From Candidatus Zhuqueibacterota bacterium (GTDB taxonomy: Bacteria > Zhuqueibacterota > QNDG01): 5,977 bases of DNA. Under the pieces are notes generated by a model, which was not told the DNA's origin, ran no database searches, and saw only the letters and a program-made list of their open reading frames with translations. The position numbers and the translations under genes are program-made. The stretch spans positions 1-5,977 of the forward strand of contig QNDG01000121.1 of assembly GCA_003645915.1 (NCBI GenBank), written 5' to 3'. Below are positions 1 through 5,977 of this stretch, piece after piece; the first letter of the stretch is position 1, and every line of letters begins with the position of its first letter.

Positions 1-3000
1 AAGGATGATGCTTCAACAATACTCTTTTGATATTTTACAACGCTGTCCCAGAATCCCCCTTTAATACATACTCCTACAAGCTGTTTTTTAACATAACCCT
101 CTTTTGCAGTATCTCCTGTGGCAACAGCCATATCAAGGGATTCTTCAAGATATGCTTTTGCAGCGCTGTAATCTTTGTTTATGTAAAAATGCCTTGCCTT
201 GGAAATTTTTTTATTAATATTGGATGAAGCAAATTCTGCACGCTCTTTTTCTGAAAAACCTTCAAACCCCATAAAACTTATTCCGGATTTCAAAATTGTT
301 GAATCTGCTCTGATGCATTGGTGGAACGATTCCAGTGCAGAGACTGACAGGAGTTTTGGAAAAAACTCCGAATAAAATTTATTTCCTACTACCTGCCCCG
401 GATCTTTCCCTGCAATAAGTACTGTGGGTACTCCGCTGTAAAGCATTGTGTATGCAATAATATTCTGTTGAACTGCAGGGATCTCTGTTTTTGGAAGAAT
501 AACAGCAAGGCTGGATTTTATATTCAAAGATAAAAGATTTCTAAGACCTGTAAGCCCGCCAGAATCCTTATCAGGAGAAAAAAATATGATTGAACCAAAA
601 GGATCAGCAGGCGTAAAAATCATTCTGAGCGACAGAACTGTTATATCGCATTTTGTAAGTTTGTTCCTTACAGATAAAAAACTCGCTTCTCTGCCTGTTA
701 GTGTGCTTATTCTAAAGCCGGGGATGTCTTTTGCATCGGGAAATTTTTCAGCATCAGAAATAAAGCAGAGCTCTTTTCTGTTTATTTTTGGCTGTCCGGA
801 TGCAATAAGATAAAATGACAGACTGGGACAATACTCTATCTTTTTATTTATTCCCAGATACGAACCGTTAAATACAAGCTGTTCAAAGGGTACTTTATCA
901 ACAGGTTCTGATTTAACAAACACGAGCGTGCTGACAGTGTCAAGCACCGCTTTTACAGGATCAAGTAATATTCGGGATATGTCTCTATCTGCCGTTGAAA
1001 TACCTGTAGTATCAGACTGCCACTCCCGGATCAGGCTCGTTATGTTTTCTCTTTTTTGATAAATCACCCCTGTTACAACAGTATCTTTTAATATTGACAC
1101 AACAAGAGTAGAGTCGTTCCCCGGAATAAACAGAATTGCAGCCTGATTATATTTCAAATTATTCTGAAAACGGTTAAGAGAAAATTCGTATGCCCCTGCA
1201 AAGTATGACAGGACATTGTTCTCTTCCTGTATCTGTTGTTTGTAATTTTCATATTCTTTTTTAATTGCATTAAGTTTTTCCGCAGCTTTTTTCCCCGGCT
1301 TTTTAAGCCGCTTTTCATTCCACAACATTCTTCTGATATAATGATAATTGTTCCAGATAATATTGTGACGCTCTTTTTTAAAAACTGGATTAATCAGGCT
1401 TACAAGCTGTGATACATCATTTTGGTGATGAGCCTCAAAAAGACCTATGGAATTTTTTATATCTTTATAATAAGCGCTTAATAATGCCGCGGGTTCAAAA
1501 AGATTCTTCTGCTCCCTTCTTACCGGAATAAATGAAAAAGGTTCTGTGTTACCGGGTGGTGTTTCAAGACAGTACTTTACAGCTTTTGAAATTAAGCTTT
1601 TAATTCTATCTTTACTGTCTCCTTTAACAGAAGATAAAAATCTTGCCTGAGCATATATTATTCTCCACAGAGAGCGTGTATCATTTGACTTTTGTATGTA
1701 TTTTTCCGCAATTAAAGCATGTTTGTAAGCTGCTGAATACTCCTGTGCCATTGCTAAAACTTCTGCCTTGTTTTTATTAATAACACCGAGAAGGTAATAA
1801 TCCCTGATTTCATTTGCAAGGCTGTCAGCTCCTGCAAGATACATTACCGCCCTGCTTAGTTTTGACAAATAAGAAACCGATTGAGTTATTAAAAAAGAAG
1901 ACGACCTGCTGTCTGATTTTATATGAGAGGCTTCAACAGCTTCCATACCGCCCAGAATGTTCAGGATTTCAACCTTGTGGATCATGCTTGCAAATTTGTT
2001 TTCCCTTATATTATAATTTAATATATTTCTTGTAAAATCCGCCTGATCCTGATTCCATTCGGAAGAGAGTTTTTTTAACGACGTATAACCAATGTTTAAA
2101 GAGGTAAGAATACTTCCTTTTAAGTCTTTTGCTTTTCGGCAGTTCTTGTATGCGTCCAGCAGATAATCCCATGCTTTGGACTCTCTACCCTGTTTTAAAT
2201 AGAGCACTCCGATTCTGTTAAGGCATACTCTTACGGCAAGTTTATCCTTATTATGCTTAAATATTTCCAGCCGTTTAAGCTCATAATTTATTGATTCATG
2301 CAAAATGCCCAGTTCTTCACTGCTTCTGCTCAGAAGCCCGTAAAGCAACGCCGCTTCATGATCATATGAAAAACCTTCTGAAAATCCTGACCCGATACCC
2401 TGCACTTTCCATACAGGGATTGAAAGGCCGAAAATTTCAAGCTTAATATAGTTGTTTGCTCCCTTATTGTTTTTTCTCTTAACTCTGGCAAGCATTTTTT
2501 CCGCTTTTTTGCATTGAGCAACCACTTCTGCCGGGTCTCCGAGAAGATAGTAGTTATATGCAAGATTTCTGTATGCAATTTCCGCATCTTTATATCTTCC
2601 CATTACTTCAAATCTGTTTCCGATACGAAGATAATATGGCAGGCCTTCTTCGTATTTTCCTGCCAGATAAAAATAAAAAGCCATCAGGTTTAAAGTTGCC
2701 AGTTCCTGATCAGTATCTCCGAGTTTTTCAAACTCATTAAGTGCGGTTTTTAAGAACGGTATTGCCGCAGAATCCTGAAGAAAAACGCCGCAGTGTCCTG
2801 CCCTCTGAAAAAACACTGCTTTTCCCGTAACTGAAGAAAAACTTGTATCAAGGTCAAGTCTTTGTTTATAATAATAAAGTGCCTTGCTGTAACCATACTG
2901 CCCCAATTTATAGAAATTATTGGCCAGGTTCTGAACCAGCATACGTTCCAGATCCGGATTTTTTTTCTGATCATTTACTTCAATGCCTGTGAGCAGAGAT

Positions 3001-5426
3001 TGTATGGCTTTTTCATAAAAATCTGTTTTTAAGTCTGATGAAGGCACAAAAACATTCTTAAGCATTAATATGGGAGAAAAAACTATTTGTGCTGTTTTTT
3101 TAAGAAAACCAGGGTTTTTCTGTTTTTCCCGGGATGTGATATTTTCTGCAAGTTCATAATTGTAACTCAGGGTTAAATAAGGATAGGGCTCAGTATAGTT
3201 CAATTTTAAGGATTTTTGGAGCATACGGTTGGACATAAAAAGGGATTTTGTGTTATTTTCACCTTTGTAAGAAAGTGCCAGCCCGTAGCCGTAATAGAGA
3301 CTTGCATTTTTTGATATCTTCAGTTTTTGTTTATATTCGCTGATAAGTGCGTCCAGAGTTCCATTGAAAAAAGACGCTCTGGTAAGCCCCCTGTGAACCC
3401 TGTAATCCTCAGGATGAATTTCAAGGGCCTGGCGTAATCTGGATTCTGCAAGAGCAAAGTCGCCGGAATTAATAAGACGGATTCCGGTTTTCAAAAGAAG
3501 GTTAAACCTCTTTTCTCTTGCCTGCATCGAAAATCTTCCGCCCTCAACCATAGCGTAATCCGATTCAATATCTTTCAGCAGGAAAAGAGCCTTAAGTTCG
3601 TCTTCCCTGGCAATATAAACTTCTGAAAGCATCAGATCCGCTTTTGCCTGAACCCACGACAGGAGGGGATACAAATTTTTAGTTTCAGTAAGTTCCTGTC
3701 TGGCTTCATTAAATTTCAACGAGTCAAACAAGGTCTCACAGATCATCAGATGAGCCTGAGCCTGAAGAGAAGGAGTTTCTTCGGTGTTTTTTATAATCTC
3801 CCGCAGCCTTATGATTCTGTCTTTTACTGTTCCGTGAACTGTTCTTAAAAGGCGGTCCCCCGCTCTTTTTCTCCATAATGGCACATTACTGTATTCGGAA
3901 AGAACCGTAAGGTACTGTTTATCTGCTGTCTCCTGCTGACCCTGAAATGAAAACAGATCTCCGATTTTTAAAAAAGTCTGAGCCCTGATGTTTCCGTATC
4001 GCGGATAAAAATTTAAAACCTGAGAGTATGCTTCCAGAGCTTTGCTATATTGCTCTGCAATTGAGTAAAGATCGCCCAACTGCATAAAAGCTTCCGCTCT
4101 TATACGACTGGAATAATCAGTGTTGTCCGCTATGTCAAAACAGCTCTTAATTTTCTGTTGAACCGGAATTTTGGAAAATATAATAAATTTTAAAAGAGCC
4201 CTGCCCCTTTCATCTGATCCCTGTTTTGCAGTTTCTGCACCTTTTTTAAATTTTATCAATGCATCTGCAGTGTCGTTTAGAGAGAGATAAATATTCCCCT
4301 GCTGGATTAGAGACTTAGACACAATAAGCTTATTTTCAGGAAACCTCTTTATCAGGGACTCAAAAGCCAGGATAATATAAGACTGAGCATCTTTTGAAAC
4401 ACATGAACTCAGCTTCAGAAGAATCTTTTCATACTCTTGTCTGGGATTTTTACCGGGAGAGACAGTTCCGTATTTTGGTATTGACCAGACATCCAGTTTT
4501 TTGTTTTTACCGGAGCAAAAGAAAATTTTGTTGTTTATTGACCATGAAGGATGAGTATTTATATTAAGGGCAGGTGTAATCTGTAATTCTTTTTCATAAG
4601 CAGGATCATATGAATAAAAGAAAACCGAATCAGCGTTAATATGTTTCGTAAAAAGAGCGCTTTCAAACTCGCCATTTTTCCTTACAAACACAATTGACCT
4701 GCTGTCCGGTGCCCACGACCCGGAACTAATCATATCAGTACCGGAGGTAATCTGTTTTACCTTACCGCTTTTAAGCTCACCAAAATCTGCTCTGATAATA
4801 TAAAGATTTCCACTGGCATTTTTTCTTGTTGATGTAAACAGAATCAGATTATAAGGAGCAGGAGACCACGCAGGTTCAAAACCGCCCTTTGTAGTAAGTT
4901 GCAGACTTGTGTCTTTTGAAACATCGTACACAAATATGTTTTCTTTTCCGCTTCTTTCCGACGTAAAAGCAATATATTTTTTATCACTTGAAAAACAGGG
5001 AGAAAAATCTTTGCCTTTAAAATGAGTAATCTGCCGCATTTTTGTTACTTTTGCCCTGTCTCCTTTAAATGATATACTTGCAAGCCATATATCACCAAGA
5101 GCATCGCTTCTTTTGGACACAAAAACAATCTGCCTGCTGTCAGGAGACCATGAAGGGAGAAAGTCCTCTGCTCTGTGACCTGTTATCTGCCGCGGTGTAC
5201 CGTGCGGAAGTTTTTTAACCCATATATCAATATTCCCGCTTCTGTCAGATACAAATGCAAGCCACTTTCCGTCAGGTGAGACTGCCGGTTGAAAATCAGA
5301 TGCAGGATGCGTGGTAATCTGCACAAGCTCAGGCAGATCTTTTATCTGACCCCAAAGAGATGAATAAAAAAGAATAAGTGTAAACAGTATAAATCCTGCA
5401 GAAAAATTTATTGCTTTTTTCTTCAT
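1..5426 (-). CDS. Giant exported TolB/PD40 propeller - TPR - CHAT-like protein, C-terminus beyond window
   Basis: One uninterrupted frame of 1808 codons runs from an ATG at 5426 to the left edge, where the stop codon is still missing. Residues 1-26 form a signal peptide: a KKK start, a hydrophobic core around 10-22 and likely cleavage after Gly26. Residues about 36-317 are six TolB-like blades with QIT/QLT starts and SPD/SxD turns. Residues about 325-1400 are mostly amphipathic helical pairs with TPR signatures, for example near 444-475, 650-685, 830-860, 905-975, 1065-1120 and 1225-1280. Residues about 1425-1695 resemble a CHAT domain without its catalytic pair. TPR-like helices resume after about 1738. 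The likely role is a periplasmic or envelope-associated protein-binding scaffold; no enzymatic reaction can be assigned. It follows a DUF1318 lipoprotein gene by 2 bp, so co-translation is likely. The frame and start are well supported; the function is not known. Confidence 0.93.
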   Translation of the reverse strand, partial: MKKKAINFSAGFILFTLILFYSSLWGQIKDLPELVQITTHPASDFQPAVSPDGKWLAFVSDRSGNIDIWVKKLPHGTPRQITGHRAEDFLPSWSPDSRQIVFVSKRSDALGDIWLASISFKGDRAKVTKMRQITHFKGKDFSPCFSSDKKYIAFTSERSGKENIFVYDVSKDTSLQLTTKGGFEPAWSPAPYNLILFTSTRKNASGNLYIIRADFGELKSGKVKQITSGTDMISSGSWAPDSRSIVFVRKNGEFESALFTKHINADSVFFYSYDPAYEKELQITPALNINTHPSWSINNKIFFCSGKNKKLDVWSIPKYGTVSPGKNPRQEYEKILLKLSSCVSKDAQSYIILAFESLIKRFPENKLIVSKSLIQQGNIYLSLNDTADALIKFKKGAETAKQGSDERGRALLKFIIFSKIPVQQKIKSCFDIADNTDYSSRIRAEAFMQLGDLYSIAEQYSKALEAYSQVLNFYPRYGNIRAQTFLKIGDLFSFQGQQETADKQYLTVLSEYSNVPLWRKRAGDRLLRTVHGTVKDRIIRLREIIKNTEETPSLQAQAHLMICETLFDSLKFNEARQELTETKNLYPLLSWVQAKADLMLSEVYIAREDELKALFLLKDIESDYAMVEGGRFSMQAREKRFNLLLKTGIRLINSGDFALAESRLRQALEIHPEDYRVHRGLTRASFFNGTLDALISEYKQKLKISKNASLYYGYGLALSYKGENNTKSLFMSNRMLQKSLKLNYTEPYPYLTLSYNYELAENITSREKQKNPGFLKKTAQIVFSPILMLKNVFVPSSDLKTDFYEKAIQSLLTGIEVNDQKKNPDLERMLVQNLANNFYKLGQYGYSKALYYYKQRLDLDTSFSSVTGKAVFFQRAGHCGVFLQDSAAIPFLKTALNEFEKLGDTDQELATLNLMAFYFYLAGKYEEGLPYYLRIGNRFEVMGRYKDAEIAYRNLAYNYYLLGDPAEVVAQCKKAEKMLARVKRKNNKGANNYIKLEIFGLSIPVWKVQGIGSGFSEGFSYDHEAALLYGLLSRSSEELGILHESINYELKRLEIFKHNKDKLAVRVCLNRIGVLYLKQGRESKAWDYLLDAYKNCRKAKDLKGSILTSLNIGYTSLKKLSSEWNQDQADFTRNILNYNIRENKFASMIHKVEILNILGGMEAVEASHIKSDSRSSSFLITQSVSYLSKLSRAVMYLAGADSLANEIRDYYLLGVINKNKAEVLAMAQEYSAAYKHALIAEKYIQKSNDTRSLWRIIYAQARFLSSVKGDSKDRIKSLISKAVKYCLETPPGNTEPFSFIPVRREQKNLFEPAALLSAYYKDIKNSIGLFEAHHQNDVSQLVSLINPVFKKERHNIIWNNYHYIRRMLWNEKRLKKPGKKAAEKLNAIKKEYENYKQQIQEENNVLSYFAGAYEFSLNRFQNNLKYNQAAILFIPGNDSTLVVSILKDTVVTGVIYQKRENITSLIREWQSDTTGISTADRDISRILLDPVKAVLDTVSTLVFVKSEPVDKVPFEQLVFNGSYLGINKKIEYCPSLSFYLIASGQPKINRKELCFISDAEKFPDAKDIPGFRISTLTGREASFLSVRNKLTKCDITVLSLRMIFTPADPFGSIIFFSPDKDSGGLTGLRNLLSLNIKSSLAVILPKTEIPAVQQNIIAYTMLYSGVPTVLIAGKDPGQVVGNKFYSEFFPKLLSVSALESFHQCIRADSTILKSGISFMGFEGFSEKERAEFASSNINKKISKARHFYINKDYSAAKAYLEESLDMAVATGDTAKEGYVKKQLVGVCIKGGFWDSVVKYQKSIVEASS
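3..215 (-). repeat. C-terminal TPR-like helices after the CHAT-like region (residues about 1738-1808, cut by edge)
   Basis: After the CHAT-like core and a linker, helical TPR-like sequence resumes. A segment with KARHFYINKDYSAAKAYLEE (1743-1762) has the helix A - Asp-Tyr turn - Ala-rich helix B pattern, and a second, weaker hairpin follows to the window edge. In most TPR-CHAT proteins the CHAT domain closes the chain, so more domains must follow outside this window. Confidence 0.6.
342..1154 (-). other. CHAT-like (caspase-fold) region lacking catalytic His and Cys (residues about 1425-1695)
   Basis: The order of landmarks follows CHAT domains. First comes a strand pair with Ala-Ile-Leu-Phe-Ile-Pro-Gly (1430-1436), then Leu-Leu-Asp-Pro-Val. 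Next is Val-Pro-Phe-Glu-Gln-Leu (1512-1517), equivalent to the usual LPFxAL, then Tyr-Leu-Gly and Tyr-Cys-Pro-Ser-Leu (1532-1536), equivalent to the common YxPS. The strand DITVLSLRM (1594-1602) lies where active members have a D-I-V-H-L-A-T-H-G-like motif, and AVILPKTE (1641-1648) lies where they have VVLSACET. It ends with Ser-Gly-Val-Pro-Thr-Val-Leu-Ile-Ala (1664-1672) and Lys-Phe-Tyr-Ser-Glu-Phe-Phe (1683-1689), matching the AGA...FY close. Arg/Leu and Lys replace the His and Cys, and the region holds no histidine. Assignment is by motif order only. Confidence 0.75.
1227..4454 (-). repeat. Long TPR-like solenoid (residues about 325-1400)
   Basis: About 1075 residues are dominated by helical hairpins with TPR spacing. 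Clear units show a Gly/Ala in helix A, Tyr at the turn and Ala in helix B: a unit around 444-475 containing LGDLY and YSKALEAY; one around 650-685 containing GDFALAESRLRQAL and ending in HPED; units around 905-960 with GKYEEGLPYY and GRYKDAEIAY; one around 1065-1095 with IGVLYLKQG; and one around 1225-1245 with EYSAAYKHA. Other stretches are degenerate, so the repeat number is uncertain, probably well over ten. Residues about 1370-1400 are a Lys/Glu-rich, probably coiled-coil helix leading into the CHAT-like region, as is usual in TPR-CHAT proteins. Confidence 0.8.
4476..5321 (-). repeat. Six TolB/PD40-type beta-propeller blades (residues about 36-317)
   Basis: Six units of about 40-57 residues each begin with Gln-Ile/Leu-Thr, at residues 36, 80, 132, 176, 225 and 282. 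Most continue with a Pro-x-Trp/Phe/Val-Ser-Pro-Asp-type turn, a hydrophobic strand ending Phe-x-Ser, an x-Arg-Ser/Asn turn and an Asp/Asn-Ile-Trp/Phe/Tyr strand. This is the WD40-like PD40 repeat of TolB and related periplasmic proteins. Six blades match a closed TolB-type propeller. Units 1-3 are closest to consensus. Unit 4 has Pro-Ala-Pro in place of Pro-Asp-Gly, and units 5-6 are more divergent. Such propellers usually bind proteins or cell-wall partners; the ligand here cannot be told. Confidence 0.88.
5349..5426 (-). other. Signal peptide of the giant protein
   Basis: Residues 1-26 have a Lys-Lys-Lys n-region (2-4), a hydrophobic stretch rich in Phe, Leu and Ile (about 10-21), and a small polar c-region ending Leu-Trp-Gly26 before Gln27. 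There is no cysteine, so this is a Sec/signal-peptidase-I type signal or, less likely, an uncleaved anchor. It places the propeller, TPR and CHAT-like parts outside the cytoplasm. Confidence 0.75.
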
Positions 5427-5428
5427 TT

Positions 5429-5977
5429 TCACTTCTTATGCCATGATCCGTCTATATTCTGTATCCATGTGCCGCGGGGAGAATTTTCCTGATACATGCG
5501 TGCAAAAACCTGCTCTATATTTTTTTTGGCAGACTCATTTAAGGAACCGTTTATCTCAATAATTCGTACAACTATTGTTTCCCTGTCTTCGTTTTCTTCT
5601 GACACTATTTCAGTAACCAGTTTTAATGTTTCATCATCTAAAGATTTTGTATTTTCTCTGATATCAAGAAAACCGTGTATATTTTCTCCGACCCACCCCT
5701 TTTTCTTAAATTCCTCTATATCGTCTTTATTGAATTTCTGCCGCTGGATCGCTTCCAGAACTCTTCTTTTTTCAGGAGACACAACTCCCTGCCTCTGACC
5801 TGCGCCCCTTGTTGAAGCAATCATCCATGTATCCTGTCTGATTCTGTCATATGTGCCTATTACTTCTTTCTCCAGAGCTGTTTTTTCTCCTGTAACTCTT
5901 AATTCCGGCGCTCTTATTGTGCAGGATGCTGTAATACCTGCAATCAGCAATGTAAAAATTATACGGAACGTTTTCAT
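5429..5977 (-). CDS. DUF1318 (YdbL-like) family lipoprotein
   Basis: This is a complete 182-residue protein whose ATG is the last codon of the window and whose TGA is at 5431-5429. The N-terminus is a lipoprotein signal: Lys2/Arg5, hydrophobic residues 6-17, and a lipobox ending Thr-Ala-Ser-Cys19. Thr at +2 rather than Asp fits outer-membrane sorting. The mature part carries family hallmarks: TGEKTALE (29-36), a Gly-Trp-Val-Gly-Glu-Asn turn followed by Gly-Phe-Leu (94-104), Glu-Asn-x-Asp-Arg (128-132), and a C-terminal Arg-Gly-Thr-Trp-Ile...Gly-x-Trp close (168-179). The last three resemble the C-terminal half of E. coli YdbL. The biochemical role of the family is poorly known. In E. coli, YdbL acts with YdbH and YnbE in outer-membrane lipid homeostasis, but E. 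coli YdbL is a soluble periplasmic protein, so the lipid anchor here differs. No promoter or ribosome-binding site can be seen because the window ends at the start codon; an upstream in-frame start cannot be excluded, though the signal peptide argues for this one. Confidence 0.9.
   Translation of the reverse strand: MKTFRIIFTLLIAGITASCTIRAPELRVTGEKTALEKEVIGTYDRIRQDTWMIASTRGAGQRQGVVSPEKRRVLEAIQRQKFNKDDIEEFKKKGWVGENIHGFLDIRENTKSLDDETLKLVTEIVSEENEDRETIVVRIIEINGSLNESAKKNIEQVFARMYQENSPRGTWIQNIDGSWHKK
5432..5437 (-). promoter_or_regulatory. Ribosome-binding site of the giant gene, inside the end of the lipoprotein gene
   Basis: On the minus strand AAGAAG precedes the TGA stop of the lipoprotein gene, followed by AA and the ATG of the giant gene. 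Its last G lies five bases before the ATG, a normal Shine-Dalgarno spacing, and the match to AAGGAGGTGA is good apart from one base and a shortened end. Because the site lies in the last two codons (Lys-Lys) of the upstream gene, terminating ribosomes can re-initiate directly. This supports ATG 5426 as the start and coupled expression of the two genes. Confidence 0.65.

Noticed and set aside
342..1154. An active caspase-like CHAT protease in a defence system (Craspase or gasdermin type)
   Set aside because: The His and Cys motifs are replaced, the protein carries an export signal, and no CRISPR, Cas, gasdermin or other defence gene is in the window.
27..2740. Short plus-strand open frames at 27-227, 586-813, 1814-2035 and 2558-2740
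   Set aside because: They lie antisense inside the continuous minus-strand giant frame, have low-complexity translations with no recognisable domain, and are what chance predicts opposite a long gene.
2330..2974. Minus-strand open frames at 2330-2587 and 2750-2974
   Set aside because: They are in a different frame from the giant gene (offset by one base), overlap its TPR region entirely, and show no domain pattern.
1..5426. Possible frameshift or pseudogene in the giant gene
   Set aside because: The frame was read codon by codon from 5426 to the edge with no stop, and domain patterns stay in the same frame throughout.
5496..5798. Plus-strand 100-codon open frame
   Set aside because: It is antisense to the DUF1318 lipoprotein gene, whose family motifs cover the same bases; the Ser/Phe-rich translation is typical of an antisense shadow.

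Overview
The window is almost wholly coding, with two genes on the minus strand in tight series. A 182-residue DUF1318-family (YdbL-like) lipoprotein gene (5429-5977) starts at the right edge. Two bases after its stop codon, a giant open frame begins (5426 leftwards) and runs off the left edge after 1808 codons without an internal stop. There are no RNA genes, mobile elements, CRISPR arrays or intergenic regions beyond the 2-bp gap, and no promoter or terminator is visible because both operon ends lie outside.

The giant protein is the main content. Read directly from the minus strand, it has: (1) an N-terminal export signal (residues 1 to about 26); (2) six TolB/PD40-type beta-propeller blades, each opening with a Gln-Ile/Leu-Thr motif (residues about 36-317); (3) a solenoid of about 1000 residues containing many TPR-like helical hairpins (about 325-1400), interrupted by a glycine-rich non-helical segment near 997-1022; (4) a CHAT-like (caspase-family fold) region (about 1425-1695) in which the usual catalytic His and Cys are replaced and no histidine occurs at all; (5) renewed TPR-like helices (about 1738 onward), cut by the window edge.

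The organism is probably a Gram-negative (diderm) bacterium. This rests on the lipoprotein without a +2 Asp, the DUF1318 family and the TolB-type propeller. Base composition is moderately AT-rich, about 40% GC judged by eye. Very large TPR/PD40/CHAT-like proteins of this style suggest an uncultured lineage of the FCB/Calditrichota/KSB1 type, but this is a guess and not a call from a marker gene.

Working idea (inference): both products are exported, one as a lipoprotein and one as a periplasmic or envelope-associated scaffold, and they are co-translated. The giant protein looks like a multi-domain binding scaffold with a pseudoprotease module rather than an active caspase-like peptidase. The link to DUF1318 suggests an envelope role, since E. 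coli YdbL is encoded with the YdbH-YnbE intermembrane lipid-transport bridge. The genes just beyond both edges would be the decisive context.
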